Source of the DNA: Azonexus sp.
Lineage (GTDB): Bacteria > Pseudomonadota > Gammaproteobacteria > Burkholderiales > Rhodocyclaceae
Length of the DNA: 64,000 bases
Direction of reading: 5' to 3'
Assembly (NCBI RefSeq): GCF_030824335.1
Contig: NZ_JAVBXX010000009.1
Location: 1 to 64,000, forward strand
Of this stretch, positions 38,697-48,402 are shown piece by piece (the first letter of the stretch is position 1; every line of letters begins with the position of its first letter). A model generated the notes under the pieces. That model worked only from the letters and a program-made list of their open reading frames with translations, was not told the DNA's origin and did no database searches. The position numbers and the translations under genes are program-made.

Positions 38697-40000
38697 AATC
38701 GCTGAACGACTGGCTGGCCCATCTCGAAGCCTTGCACCCGAAAGGGCAAGCCGGCATCGAGCTGGGTCTGGACCGCATCCGCCAGGTCAAGGCCGTTCTC
38801 GGCCAGCAGCAACACTGTCCGGTAATCGTGGTCGGCGGGACGAATGGCAAGGGTTCGACCTGCGCCTATCTGGCCAACATCATTGCCAAAGCCGGTTACA
38901 AGGTCGGTTGCTATACCTCGCCGCATATCCTGGCTTACAACGAGCGGGTGCGTCTGAACGGCGAAGCGGTTTCCGACGCGGCGCTGTGTGCGGCCTTTGA
39001 GCGGGTCGAGGCGGCGCGCCTGAGCAGTGGCGTGGCGCTGACTTATTTTGAATTCGGCACGCTGGCGGCCTGGGAGGTCTTTGCTGCGGCCGGCGTCGAG
39101 GCAGCTGTGCTCGAAGTGGGGCTGGGTGGCCGTCTTGATGCGGTCAACGCCTACGAACCGGATGTTTCCATTGTTACCGGCGTGGCGCTGGATCACACCG
39201 ACTGGCTGGGGCCGGATCGGGAGTCCATCGGTTTCGAGAAAGCAGGAATCTACCGGGCCGGCAAGCCGGCCTTGTGTGCCGATCCTAACCCGCCGCAATC
39301 GCTGCTCGATCATGCCGCAGTGATCGGTGCCGATTTGCGTTTGCTCGGCCGCGATTTCGGTTTCGAGCGGCCGGCTGCCGAGGCGGCGGAAAATCGCCTG
39401 CAATGGCGCTGGTGGTGTCGCTCGGGCGACCAGTTGATCAAACGCTCGCTGGCCTTTCCCGGCCTGCGCGGCCCGACCCAGTTGCTCAATGCAGCCGTCG
39501 CATTGGCTGCGCTGGAAGCCATCGTCGACAAGTTGCCGGTAACCATGCAGGCGATCCGGCCGGGCTTGATCGAAACCGAACTGACCGGCCGCTTCCAGGT
39601 CATTCCCGGCAAGCCGGCCATCGTTCTCGATGTCGGCCATAACCCGCAAGCCGTCTCGGTGCTTGCCGGCAATTTGTCCAATATGGGTTTTTTCAATGCG
39701 ACCCATGCGGTCGTCGGCATGCTGGCCGACAAGGATATTGCCGGTGCGCTGGCGCCGCTCAAGGGGCGCGTCGATGTCTGGCATCTGGCGACACTGAGCG
39801 GTCCGCGTGCTACGCCGGCTACCGTTTTGGCCGATCTGGTGCGGGCTGGTGAACTGGGGGGCGAGGTCGTTTGCTACGACACACCAGTAGCCGCCATGCA
39901 GGCCGCCCGGGAGAGCGCCGGGGAAAGTGATAGAATTCTGGCCTTCGGATCGTTCTACACGGTGGCCGGAGCACTCGAAGCGCTCGGCAGGAAAGCCTGA
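38693..40000 (+). CDS. folC: Dihydrofolate synthase/folylpolyglutamate synthase
   Basis: A 435-residue Mur-ligase-like ATPase adding glutamate to dihydropteroate and folates. The P-loop is [15 protein letters not shown], and later motifs are [12 protein letters not shown] and [10 protein letters not shown]. The start is TTG at 38693, overlapping the accD stop, and matches the expected [12 protein letters not shown] start. The dedD gene starts 4 nt after its stop. Confidence 0.95.
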   Translation: MKSLNDWLAHLEALHPKGQAGIELGLDRIRQVKAVLGQQQHCPVIVVGGTNGKGSTCAYLANIIAKAGYKVGCYTSPHILAYNERVRLNGEAVSDAALCAAFERVEAARLSSGVALTYFEFGTLAAWEVFAAAGVEAAVLEVGLGGRLDAVNAYEPDVSIVTGVALDHTDWLGPDRESIGFEKAGIYRAGKPALCADPNPPQSLLDHAAVIGADLRLLGRDFGFERPAAEAAENRLQWRWWCRSGDQLIKRSLAFPGLRGPTQLLNAAVALAALEAIVDKLPVTMQAIRPGLIETELTGRFQVIPGKPAIVLDVGHNPQAVSVLAGNLSNMGFFNATHAVVGMLADKDIAGALAPLKGRVDVWHLATLSGPRATPATVLADLVRAGELGGEVVCYDTPVAAMQAARESAGESDRILAFGSFYTVAGALEALGRKA

Positions 40001-40003
40001 TTG

Positions 40004-40735
40004 ATGGAAGACAACGACGCTCAAACGCAACTCAAGAAACGTGCTCGCCGGCGCCTGGTCGGTGCGGTTTTTTTCGTTTCCGTGGTGGCCCTTGTCCTGC
40101 CCATGATCATGGACCACGATCCGCGTCCGCCGGTGCAGGATGTGGAAATCAGCATTCCGGGTCAGGACGACAAGGCATTTGCCCCGCGTTTTGCTGCCGC
40201 ACCGCAGGAAGGACCGGCGGAAAAGCTGCCCGCCGAGGATGCACCTGCAGCCCGCCCGGCTGACGCGGCACCCGCGCGAAGCGTTGATCCTGTGCGCGAT
40301 ACGCCGCTCAAGGCAGTTCCGGTCGAGAAGCCGGCAATCGAGAAGCTGCCGCCGGCGAAGACGCTTCCCAAACCTGTTGAAAAACCCGTCAAACCAGCAG
40401 AGAAACCTGAACCGACGCCACCTAAACCTGTTGCTAACGACGATGCCAAGCGGGCTGCTGCCATCCTGGCGGGGCAGGGACTCGCGCCCGCCCCGGCAGC
40501 TGCGGCTGGCGAACATCTGGTGCTGATCGGTGCATTCTCGAACCAAGCCAACGTGGTAACGATCAGGAAAAAACTGGGCGAGCAGGGAATCAAAACATTT
40601 ACCGAGCCGCTGGATACCCCGCAAGGTAAGAAAATCCGCGTGCGGGCCGGGCCTTTTGCCAGTCGCGATGCGGCGGAAAAGGCGCTGGATAAAATGAAGC
40701 GCATTGGTGTTTCTGGTGTTGTCGCTGCCAAATAA
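40004..40735 (+). CDS. dedD: SPOR-domain cell division protein, DedD-like
   Basis: A 243-residue protein: cytoplasmic Lys/Arg-rich start, one transmembrane helix (about 19-35), a long Pro/Ala/Lys linker, and a C-terminal SPOR domain (HLVLIGAFSNQANVVTIRKKL onward) that binds denuded glycan at the division septum. Position after folC and before cvpA is that of DedD. ATG at 40004 is preferred over the adjacent TTG at 40001. The stop shares its last base with the cvpA ATG. Confidence 0.88.
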   Translation: MEDNDAQTQLKKRARRRLVGAVFFVSVVALVLPMIMDHDPRPPVQDVEISIPGQDDKAFAPRFAAAPQEGPAEKLPAEDAPAARPADAAPARSVDPVRDTPLKAVPVEKPAIEKLPPAKTLPKPVEKPVKPAEKPEPTPPKPVANDDAKRAAAILAGQGLAPAPAAAAGEHLVLIGAFSNQANVVTIRKKLGEQGIKTFTEPLDTPQGKKIRVRAGPFASRDAAEKALDKMKRIGVSGVVAAK

Positions 40736-41226
40736 TGACGCTTTTTGACTATATCGCACTCACCATCATCGTGTTGTCGCTGGCTTTCGGCCTGTGGCGC
40801 GGTATGGTCAGCGAAATCATTGCACTGATTGCCTGGGGTCTGGGGATTTTTGCCGCATTCCAGTTCGGTAGCGAAGTCGGCGCTATGCTGCCCGGCGGTA
40901 TCAATGATCCGACCTTGCGGGCACTGGTAGGCTGTGTGCTGGTATTTCTCGGCGTACTGATCGTCATGGCGATCATTCGCATCCTCATCGTCAAGGCCGT
41001 CAAGGCGCTTGGCTTGTCCGTTTCCGATCGCTTGCTCGGCATGTTTTTTGGCCTGGCCCGTGGTCTTCTCATAACGCTGGTGCTGGTCGCGCTCGGTGGC
41101 ATGACCGCCGCGCCGACCCAACCTTGGTGGCGCGGTGCGACGCTGGCGCCACCTCTTGAAACAGCCGTGCTGGTGATGAAACCCATGTTGCCGCACGATT
41201 TGGCCAAACGAATTCGATTCAGTTAG
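40735..41226 (+). CDS. cvpA: CvpA family membrane protein
   Basis: A 163-residue inner-membrane protein with about 4 helices, starting MTLFDYIALTIIVLSLAFGLWRG as in CvpA (colicin V production). The family is linked to envelope homeostasis, and in enteric bacteria to purF expression. It is read from the dedD stop (TAATG) and followed 13 bp later by purF. Confidence 0.92.
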   Translation: MTLFDYIALTIIVLSLAFGLWRGMVSEIIALIAWGLGIFAAFQFGSEVGAMLPGGINDPTLRALVGCVLVFLGVLIVMAIIRILIVKAVKALGLSVSDRLLGMFFGLARGLLITLVLVALGGMTAAPTQPWWRGATLAPPLETAVLVMKPMLPHDLAKRIRFS

Positions 41227-41239
41227 TCAGGAAAAAACT

Positions 41240-42778
41240 ATGTGCGGGATTCTCGGTGTCTTGGCGACCACGCCGGTCAATCAGTTGCTTTACGATGGTT
41301 TGATGGTGCTGCAGCATCGCGGCCAGGATGCAGCGGGTATTGCGACGGCGGAAGGTAATACCTTTCACCTGCACAAAGGCCCCGGCTTGGTGCGCGATGT
41401 GTTTCGCACGCGCAACATGCGGGCTTTGCCGGGCAACTGCGGTATTGGCCATGTCCGTTATCCGACCGCCGGTTCGGCCTACAATTTTGCTGAAGCGCAG
41501 CCGTTCTACGTCAATTCGCCGTTCGGCATCGTGCTCGGCCACAACGGCAACCTGACCAATGCCGAGCAGTTGAAGGGCGAGATGTTCCGCATGGATCGTC
41601 GCCACATCAATACCAATTCGGATTCCGAAGTCCTGCTCAATGTGCTGGCGCATGAGCTGCAGTCGGCGGCGCATGGCTACGAGCTCGATGTGGACAGCAT
41701 TTTCCAGGCGGTGGCGGGCGTGCATCGCCGTTGCCGGGGGGCTTATGCTGTTGTTGCCATTATCGCCGGTTACGGTCTGCTGGCTTTCCGCGATCCGCAC
41801 GGCATCCGTCCGCTGATTTACGGCAAGAACGAGACACCGGAAGGTACCGAGTACCTGATCGCTTCTGAATCGGTCGCGCTCGATACCCTGGGTTTCGAGG
41901 TGGTGCGCGATATCGAACCGGGCGAGGCAGTATTCGTTGATCTCAACCACAATCTGCACAGTCGGCAGTGCGCACAGCAGGCGATGTATGCGCCGTGTAT
42001 TTTTGAATATGTCTATCTGGCTCGCCCGGACACCGTGATCGACGGCGTGCCGGTTTACGAAGCTCGTCTGGCGATGGGCGAACTGCTGGCTGAGAAGGTC
42101 AAACAGAATATTCCGGTCAACGAAATTGATGTGGTCATTCCCATTCCCGACTCCAGCCGGCCTTCCGCGATGCAACTGGCGCACGCGCTGAATATCCCGT
42201 TCCGTGAAGGGTTTGTGAAAAACCGCTATGTCGGCCGGACCTTCATCATGCCCGGTCAGGCCATGCGCAAGAAATCGGTGCGGCAGAAGTTGAATACTGT
42301 TGGCCAGGAATTCAAAGGCAAGCGGGTGTTGCTGGTCGATGACTCCATCGTACGCGGCACGACCAGCCGGGAAATTGTCGAAATGGCCCGTGCCGCCGGG
42401 GCGACCAAGGTGTATTTCGCCTCTGCCGCGCCCCCGGTGCGGTTCCCGAATGTCTACGGTATCGACATGCCGACGCGTGCCGAATTGATCGCCACCGGCC
42501 GGACGGATGCCCAGATCGCCGCTGAGATCGGTGCCGATGCCCTGGTCTATCAGGATCTGGAGGCCTTGAAGGAGTCGGTAACCCGGCTGCGCAGCGATCT
42601 GACGGTGTTCGACGCCTCCTGTTTCGACGGCCACTACATTACCGGTGATATCGACTCGTATTACCTCGACGCAGTGGAAGGCAAGCGTAACGGTAAGCCG
42701 TCCAAAAACGACGACGATGGCGACAACAGTTCTTCGGAACAAATGGTGCTCGGTCTGGGCAATAGCGGACAGAACTGA
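41240..42778 (+). CDS. purF: Amidophosphoribosyltransferase
   Basis: A 512-residue first enzyme of purine synthesis. Cys2 (MCGILGV) is the glutaminase nucleophile, and the PRPP loop is VLLVDDSIVRGTTSREIV. It converts PRPP and glutamine to phosphoribosylamine. Its TGA overlaps the metZ ATG (TGATG). The cvpA-purF-metZ order is common in beta- and gammaproteobacteria. Confidence 0.97.
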   Translation: MCGILGVLATTPVNQLLYDGLMVLQHRGQDAAGIATAEGNTFHLHKGPGLVRDVFRTRNMRALPGNCGIGHVRYPTAGSAYNFAEAQPFYVNSPFGIVLGHNGNLTNAEQLKGEMFRMDRRHINTNSDSEVLLNVLAHELQSAAHGYELDVDSIFQAVAGVHRRCRGAYAVVAIIAGYGLLAFRDPHGIRPLIYGKNETPEGTEYLIASESVALDTLGFEVVRDIEPGEAVFVDLNHNLHSRQCAQQAMYAPCIFEYVYLARPDTVIDGVPVYEARLAMGELLAEKVKQNIPVNEIDVVIPIPDSSRPSAMQLAHALNIPFREGFVKNRYVGRTFIMPGQAMRKKSVRQKLNTVGQEFKGKRVLLVDDSIVRGTTSREIVEMARAAGATKVYFASAAPPVRFPNVYGIDMPTRAELIATGRTDAQIAAEIGADALVYQDLEALKESVTRLRSDLTVFDASCFDGHYITGDIDSYYLDAVEGKRNGKPSKNDDDGDNSSSEQMVLGLGNSGQN

Positions 42779-43965
42779 TGACCGGCATGGAAAACTACCG
42801 TCCCGAAACCCTGGCGGTGCGTGCCGGCCAGGAACGAAGCCAGTTTGGCGAGCATTCCGAGGCGCTGTACCTGACCTCCAGCTTTGTTTTCCAGAGTGCG
42901 GCACAGGCAGCGAAGCGTTTTTCCGGTGAGGAAGAAGGGAATGTTTACGCCCGTTTTTCCAACCCGACCGTCACCATGTTCGAAGAGCGTCTGGCGGCGC
43001 TTGAAGGTGCCGAAGATTGCGTGGCCACGGCCAGCGGCATGTCGGCCATCATGGCGCTGTGCCTGGCGCACCTGAAGCAGGGCGACCACATCGTCGCGTC
43101 GAACAGCCTGTTTGGCGCGACCGTTCAGCTGTTCAACAACATCCTGTCGCGTACCGGCATCACGACGACTTTCGTCTCGCACACCGACCCCGCTGCATGG
43201 GAAGCGGCGATCCGTCCGGAAACGAAGCTGTTTTTCCTCGAAACCCCATCCAATCCGCTGACCGAAATTGCCGATATTCGGGCGTTGACCGCAATCGCGC
43301 ACGCCAAGGGCATTCTGGTTGCCGTCGACAACTGTTTCTGCTCGCCGATCCTGCAAAAGCCGCTCGCAATGGGGGCTGATCTGGTCGTTCATTCGGCCAC
43401 CAAATACATCGACGGCCAGGGCCGCGTGCTGGGCGGTGCCGTGTGCGGACCGAAGAAGCTGACCGACGAAGTCTTCAAGTACCTGCGCACCGCTGGCCCG
43501 ACGCTGTCCGCGTTCAATGCCTGGGTGCTGCTGAAGGGACTGGAAACCCTGAAGATTCGTCTGGATGCGCAAGCTGCCGGGGCGGCGAAACTGGCCGCCT
43601 GGCTGGAAGCGCATCCGAAAGTCGCACGCGTCTTCTATCCCGGTTTGCCGTCGCATCCGCAATACGAACTGGCCAAAACCCAGCAGAAATCCGGCGGTGC
43701 CATCGTATCGTTTGAAGTGAAGGGCGGACGTGACGAAGCTTGGACCGTGGTCGACAATTGCCACTTGCTGTCCATCACCGCTAATTTGGGCGACACCAAG
43801 ACCACGATTACCCATCCCGCTTCGACCACGCATGGCCGCATTACCCCGGAAGCACGGGCGGCGGCCGGTATCAATGAGGGCTTGTTGCGTATTGCGGTGG
43901 GCCTGGAAGCCGTGGAAGACTTGCAAGCCGACCTCGAGCGAGGGCTGGCGCGGATTGCCGGATGA
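42778..43965 (+). CDS. metZ: O-succinylhomoserine sulfhydrylase
   Basis: A 395-residue Cys/Met-metabolism PLP enzyme. The PLP lysine is in HSATKYIDGQGRVLGG; AVRAGQERSQFGEHSEALYLTSS and FSNPTVTMFEERLAALEGAE match MetZ rather than MetB/MetC. It makes homocysteine directly from O-succinylhomoserine and sulfide. ATGA overlap with the HD-GYP gene. Confidence 0.93.
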   Translation: MTGMENYRPETLAVRAGQERSQFGEHSEALYLTSSFVFQSAAQAAKRFSGEEEGNVYARFSNPTVTMFEERLAALEGAEDCVATASGMSAIMALCLAHLKQGDHIVASNSLFGATVQLFNNILSRTGITTTFVSHTDPAAWEAAIRPETKLFFLETPSNPLTEIADIRALTAIAHAKGILVAVDNCFCSPILQKPLAMGADLVVHSATKYIDGQGRVLGGAVCGPKKLTDEVFKYLRTAGPTLSAFNAWVLLKGLETLKIRLDAQAAGAAKLAAWLEAHPKVARVFYPGLPSHPQYELAKTQQKSGGAIVSFEVKGGRDEAWTVVDNCHLLSITANLGDTKTTITHPASTTHGRITPEARAAAGINEGLLRIAVGLEAVEDLQADLERGLARIAG

Positions 43966-45206
43966 AGCAGCTTATTTCGGTCGACCGACTGCAACCTGGC
44001 ATTTTCATCTCGATCAGTGGCCTGGGCTGGCTGGAGCATCCGTTTCTGCTCAACCGGTTTCGCATTGCTGACGCTGAACAGATCAAGGTGCTGCGCAGCC
44101 TTGGTTTGAAGGAAATCGAATGGGACCCCGCGCGCAGCACGGCTCAGCCCCTGCCGGAGAAAGCGCCGGAAAGTGAACCGGAAGAAGATTTTTCTGCCGG
44201 GGTGATTGCCTCCATGCTGGACAGCAAGCGTGACCGTACCGAAAAAGTGCGCGCGCAGCGTGAAGGGCTGGCGCGTTGTGAGCGTTTATATGAGCAGGAA
44301 GCCACCGGCGTGGGCGACATCCTGAAGGCGCTGCACAGTCGGCCTGCGGAGTCGTTCAATCGGGCAAAGTCGACCATCGGTCGTCTGGTGGGCGGTCTGA
44401 TCGGTAGCAAGAGCGTGGCTATCCATCTGGTCAACATGAAGGTCAAGGAAGCGGGCGTGGCACAACATGCGATGAACGTTTCGGTGCTTTCGCTGCTGCT
44501 TGGCAAAGAAGCGGGGCTGGACGAAGAACAACTGCGTCAGTTAGGTCTTGGGGCGCTGTTTCACGATATCGGCAAGGTGGATGTGCCGGCGCGTATCCTG
44601 CGCAATGCCAAGCGTACCGCTTCCGAAGAGCAGTTTTATCAGGCCCATGTCGGTTATGGCATCAAGCACGCTGCGGCGATGACCGAGTTGGCAGCAGGGG
44701 CCAGGAATATCATTGCCTGTCACCACGAGCGTTGGGATGGCAGCGGTTTTCCGAGTCGTTTGCTGGAAAGCAAGATTCCACGTCTGGCGCGCATCGTGGC
44801 GATTGCCAATCGTTACGACAATCTATGCAACCCGTTCGATTTAAGTACGGCAAAAACGCCGGGCGAGGCTGTGGCGTATTTGTTCAAGCATGAAGGCGCG
44901 TATTTTGACCCGGCCTTGCTGCAGATGTTTGTCCGGGCCGTGGGGGTTTATCCACCGGGTTGTTTCGTTGCCCTGGATGATGGAAGTATTGGTCTGGTGG
45001 TGGAAACCAACACCGGTGACCTGCTTCGTCCGCTGGTCATGCTGTATGATCCCGACGTCCCGCGCACCGAAGCTTTGTTGCTCGACCTGAGCGAAGCTAA
45101 CACCAAGATAGAGAGCGCGCTCAATCCGGCCAAAATACCGCTGGCCGTCGTTGAGTACCTGGCGCCGCGCGGTCGGGTCGACTACTACATTGAAGGCGTC
45201 AACTGA
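43962..45206 (+). CDS. HD-GYP c-di-GMP phosphodiesterase (DUF3391-HD-GYP)
   Basis: A 414-residue cytoplasmic protein with an N-terminal DUF3391-like region (to about 120) and an HD-GYP domain. The metal motifs are HDIGKVD and [11 protein letters not shown] (Phe replaces the Tyr of GYP, a common variant), followed by [17 protein letters not shown]. It is expected to hydrolyse c-di-GMP. It starts within the metZ stop region but is functionally unrelated to the upstream biosynthetic genes. The c-di-GMP-binding mshE lies 1.5 kb downstream. Confidence 0.93.
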   Translation: MKQLISVDRLQPGIFISISGLGWLEHPFLLNRFRIADAEQIKVLRSLGLKEIEWDPARSTAQPLPEKAPESEPEEDFSAGVIASMLDSKRDRTEKVRAQREGLARCERLYEQEATGVGDILKALHSRPAESFNRAKSTIGRLVGGLIGSKSVAIHLVNMKVKEAGVAQHAMNVSVLSLLLGKEAGLDEEQLRQLGLGALFHDIGKVDVPARILRNAKRTASEEQFYQAHVGYGIKHAAAMTELAAGARNIIACHHERWDGSGFPSRLLESKIPRLARIVAIANRYDNLCNPFDLSTAKTPGEAVAYLFKHEGAYFDPALLQMFVRAVGVYPPGCFVALDDGSIGLVVETNTGDLLRPLVMLYDPDVPRTEALLLDLSEANTKIESALNPAKIPLAVVEYLAPRGRVDYYIEGVN

Positions 45207-45255
45207 CCTTCACCGCCGAATTTTCGGCCATCAGAAGCAATTTCCGGAGTATTAC

Positions 45256-46548
45256 ATGCTGTTTTCCGAACTCGGCCTGAAGGCCGAACTTCAACGTGCC
45301 GTGGCCGAACAGGGCTACGACACGCCGACCCCCATTCAACAGCAAGCGATTCCCGCTGTGCTGGCTGGCCACGACCTGATGGCAACTGCCCAGACCGGCA
45401 CCGGCAAAACCGCCGGTTTTACCTTGCCCATCCTGCATCGACTGGTTTCCGGCCCGAATGGCACAAGCAATGACCGCCTGACCCGCGTCGCCAAAACCCC
45501 GCGCGTTCTGGTGTTGACCCCAACCCGCGAACTGGCGATTCAGGTCGAGGAAAGTGTGCGGATCTACGGTAAGCATTTGCCGATCAATTCGCTGGCTGTG
45601 TTTGGCGGTGTCGGCATCAATCCGCAGATTGCCAATCTACGCCGCGGTGTCGATGTCCTGGTGGCAACGCCGGGTCGTCTGCTTGATCACGTGCAGCAGC
45701 GTACGGTCGACCTTTCGGCAATCGAGATTTTCGTCCTTGATGAAGCTGATCGCATGCTCGACATGGGTTTCATCCGCGATATTCGCAAGATCATCGCGCT
45801 GTTGCCGAAGCAACGGCAGAACCTGATGTTCTCGGCCACCTTCTCGCCGGAAATCCGTGAGTTGGCCAGCGGTTTGCTGAACAACCCGGTGTCGGTCGAT
45901 GTGGCGCCGCGCAATACCTCGGCCGAAACCGTGACGCAGCGGGTCATCGAAACCGACCGCGAAAAGAAGAAGGAACTGCTTTGTCATCTGTTCGAGACGC
46001 GCGGTTGGCACCAAGTGCTGGTTTTTGCCCGTACCAAGCATGGTGCAGATGCGCTGGCGCGGACCTTGGACAAGGCCGGCATCAAGTCGGCGGCGATTCA
46101 TGGTGACAAGTCGCAAGGCGCGCGTACTCGCGCCTTGTCCGATTTCAAGGATGGCAAACTGGTCGCGCTGGTCGCTACCGATATCGCCGCCCGTGGCATC
46201 GACATTGATGCCTTGCCCTACGTGATCAATTACGAACTGCCCAATGTGCCGGAAGATTACGTGCATCGGATTGGCCGGACCGGCCGTGCCGGCATGGAAG
46301 GTGAAGCACTGTCGCTGGTTTGCCACGACGAGCGCGGCAACCTGAAAGACATTGAAAAGCTGATCAAGCGCAGCATCGAGCGCGTCGTGATTCCCGGCTT
46401 CGAGCAATCCGCCCATGCGGTACCGCGTCCAGCCCAGCCGCCACGCGGCGCTCGCAAGCCGGCCCAGCCTGGTCGTGCGCCGGGGACAAAAACAGCCCAA
46501 AAGCCCGGTGGACCGCAACAACATCGCAGCGGCAGTCGGCATCGTTGA
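45256..46548 (+). CDS. rhlE: DEAD-box RNA helicase RhlE
   Basis: A 430-residue helicase with the Q motif ([13 protein letters not shown]), motif I AQTGTGKT, motif [15 protein letters not shown], motif III FSATF and motif [12 protein letters not shown], then a basic Pro/Arg/Lys-rich tail. RhlE proteins remodel RNA in ribosome assembly and decay. The start is ATG at 45256 with a CCGGAG ribosome-binding site; an upstream extension overlaps the HD-GYP gene in another frame. Confidence 0.95.
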   Translation: MLFSELGLKAELQRAVAEQGYDTPTPIQQQAIPAVLAGHDLMATAQTGTGKTAGFTLPILHRLVSGPNGTSNDRLTRVAKTPRVLVLTPTRELAIQVEESVRIYGKHLPINSLAVFGGVGINPQIANLRRGVDVLVATPGRLLDHVQQRTVDLSAIEIFVLDEADRMLDMGFIRDIRKIIALLPKQRQNLMFSATFSPEIRELASGLLNNPVSVDVAPRNTSAETVTQRVIETDREKKKELLCHLFETRGWHQVLVFARTKHGADALARTLDKAGIKSAAIHGDKSQGARTRALSDFKDGKLVALVATDIAARGIDIDALPYVINYELPNVPEDYVHRIGRTGRAGMEGEALSLVCHDERGNLKDIEKLIKRSIERVVIPGFEQSAHAVPRPAQPPRGARKPAQPGRAPGTKTAQKPGGPQQHRSGSRHR

Positions 46549-46560
46549 TCCGCTTTCGCT

Positions 46561-46601
46561 CAACAGGCCTGTTTCCCCTGATTGTGGAAACGGGCTTGTT
46601 G
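46561..46601 (+). terminator. Long hairpin after rhlE
   Basis: CAACAGGCCTGTTTCC (46561-46576) pairs with GGAAACGGGCTTGTTG (46586-46601): 16 base pairs including two G-U, with a 9-nt loop, 12 bp after the stop. There is no T run behind it, so it may be a processed 3' end or a Rho-linked end rather than a classic terminator. Confidence 0.55.
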
Positions 46602-46623
46602 GCGCCGGAAAAAACCACTACTG

Positions 46624-46652
46624 TTGAAGCTGTTGCCATAATTTCATATCGT
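46624..46652 (+). promoter_or_regulatory. Candidate sigma-70 promoter for the mshEGF-pilin unit
   Basis: TTGAAG (46624-46629), 17-bp spacer, TATCGT (46647-46652), 35 bp before the mshE start. The match is moderate. Confidence 0.35.
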
Positions 46653-46686
46653 TAACGCTGGTTTTTAAGGTGTTTTGGAGGTTGGG

Positions 46687-48396
46687 ATGCCCCCCCCGCA
46701 GAAAATTCGTCTAGGTGACATGCTCATCGAGCAAGGCTTGCTCACCATGGAGCAGTTGAAGCTGGCGCTTGAAGAGCAAAAACGCACCGGTCGCAAACTG
46801 GGCCGGGTGTTTGTCGAAAGCGGTTACGTCACCGAAGAAGGTATTTCCAAAGCACTGGCGCATCAATTGCGTGCGCCCTTTGTCGATCTCCGCAATTTCA
46901 CGCCTCGACCTGAACTGATCAAGCTCTTGCCGGAAGCACCAGCCCGTCGCTTTCGTGCGCTGATTCTCGATCAGTTGCCCGATGGTCGGCTACAAGTCGG
47001 CATGTCGGACCCGACCGATCTGCAGGCTTACGATGAAATCACCCGCGTCCTGAAGCGCGATATCGAACAGGCGGTGGTCACTGAGAGCCAGTTGCTTGGC
47101 CTGATTGATCGGGTTTACCACCGTGGTGAGCAGATTACTGGTCTGGCCAAGGAGTTGACCGCAGAATTGGGCGATACGCCCATCGAGTTCGGTGAATTGC
47201 TCGGCACGGCGCCGGGGGCCGAAGATGCGCCGGTGGTCAAACTGCTGCAAACCGTGTTTGAAGAAGCGGTTCGGCTACGCGCTTCCGACATTCATTTCGA
47301 ACCACAGGAAAAGTCCCTGCGCATCCGTTTCCGGATCGACGGCGTGCTGCATATCCAGACCGAAGCCGATGCCAAGGTGTCGTCAGCCGTTGCGCTGCGC
47401 CTCAAACTGATGTCCGGCCTCGACATTTCCGAAAAACGCCTGCCGCAAGACGGGCGTTTTGGTATCAAGGTACGGGCCAATCCACTGGATGTCCGTATCT
47501 CGACCTTGCCGACCCAGTATGGCGAATCCATCGTCATGCGTTTGCTCAGCCAGAATACCGGCATGCTCGGGCTGGACAAGATGAACATGCCGCCGCGCGT
47601 GCTGGAGCGTTTCCGTCATGCGCTGAAACGGCCAAGTGGCATGGTGCTGGTCACCGGTCCGACCGGCTCGGGTAAAACGACAACGCTGTATGCCGCGCTG
47701 AACGAACTGAACAGTCCAGAGAAAAAGCTGATTACCGTCGAAGACCCGGTTGAATACCGCTTGCCCGGCCTGAACCAGGTGCAGGTGCATGAAAAAATCG
47801 ACCTCTCCTTCGCCCGCGTCCTGCGTACCGTGCTGCGTCAGGATCCGGACATCGTGTTGATCGGCGAAATGCGCGATCAGCAGACGGCAGAAATCGGCAT
47901 GCGTGCCGCCATGACTGGCCACTTGGTCTTGTCTACACTGCACACCAACGACGCCATGTCCACGCCAATTCGCCTGCTCGATATGGGCGTGCCGCGTTAC
48001 ATGGTCGCCTTGTCGGTGCACATGATCGTCGCGCAGCGTCTGGTTCGCGTCATTTGCGCCAATTGCAGCGAGCGTTACATGCCAACGCCGAATGAACACG
48101 AATGGCTGCGCTATGAACTGGGGGGTGAAGCCGATCAGCACACTTACCAACATGGCCGCGGCTGTGCCCACTGCGCTAATACGGGTTATCAGGGACGGAG
48201 CGGGGTTTATGAATTCCTCGAAATGAGCGATGCGCTGGTCGAAGCGATCAACGATGATGACCCCAGTGTCTTCATGCGTGCGGCGCGTGAGCAAATGGCC
48301 GGTGAAACCCTGCGTCGCGACGCAGTTCGACTTGTGCTTGCCGGTAAAACCACCATTGCCGAAGCCATGCGCATCAGTAATCAGTTCGAGGAATAA
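46687..48396 (+). CDS. mshE: MSHA pilus extension ATPase MshE (c-di-GMP-binding MshEN domain)
   Basis: A 569-residue GspE/PilB-type secretion ATPase. Residues 6-60 or so contain two consecutive MshEN motifs (RLGDMLIEQGLLTMEQL, then KLGRVFVESGYVTEEG), the c-di-GMP-binding element first described in Vibrio MshE. These are followed by Walker A VTGPTGSGKTTT, the Asp box and His box (GEMRDQQTAEIGMRAAMTGH) and a four-Cys zinc site (CANC and CAHC). It powers pilus extension and secretion. The start is ATG at 46687 with a GGAGG ribosome-binding site 5 nt away; the TTG at 46675 overlaps that site and is rejected. Confidence 0.95.
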   Translation: MPPPQKIRLGDMLIEQGLLTMEQLKLALEEQKRTGRKLGRVFVESGYVTEEGISKALAHQLRAPFVDLRNFTPRPELIKLLPEAPARRFRALILDQLPDGRLQVGMSDPTDLQAYDEITRVLKRDIEQAVVTESQLLGLIDRVYHRGEQITGLAKELTAELGDTPIEFGELLGTAPGAEDAPVVKLLQTVFEEAVRLRASDIHFEPQEKSLRIRFRIDGVLHIQTEADAKVSSAVALRLKLMSGLDISEKRLPQDGRFGIKVRANPLDVRISTLPTQYGESIVMRLLSQNTGMLGLDKMNMPPRVLERFRHALKRPSGMVLVTGPTGSGKTTTLYAALNELNSPEKKLITVEDPVEYRLPGLNQVQVHEKIDLSFARVLRTVLRQDPDIVLIGEMRDQQTAEIGMRAAMTGHLVLSTLHTNDAMSTPIRLLDMGVPRYMVALSVHMIVAQRLVRVICANCSERYMPTPNEHEWLRYELGGEADQHTYQHGRGCAHCANTGYQGRSGVYEFLEMSDALVEAINDDDPSVFMRAAREQMAGETLRRDAVRLVLAGKTTIAEAMRISNQFEE

Positions 48397-48402
48397 TCGG
48401 CC

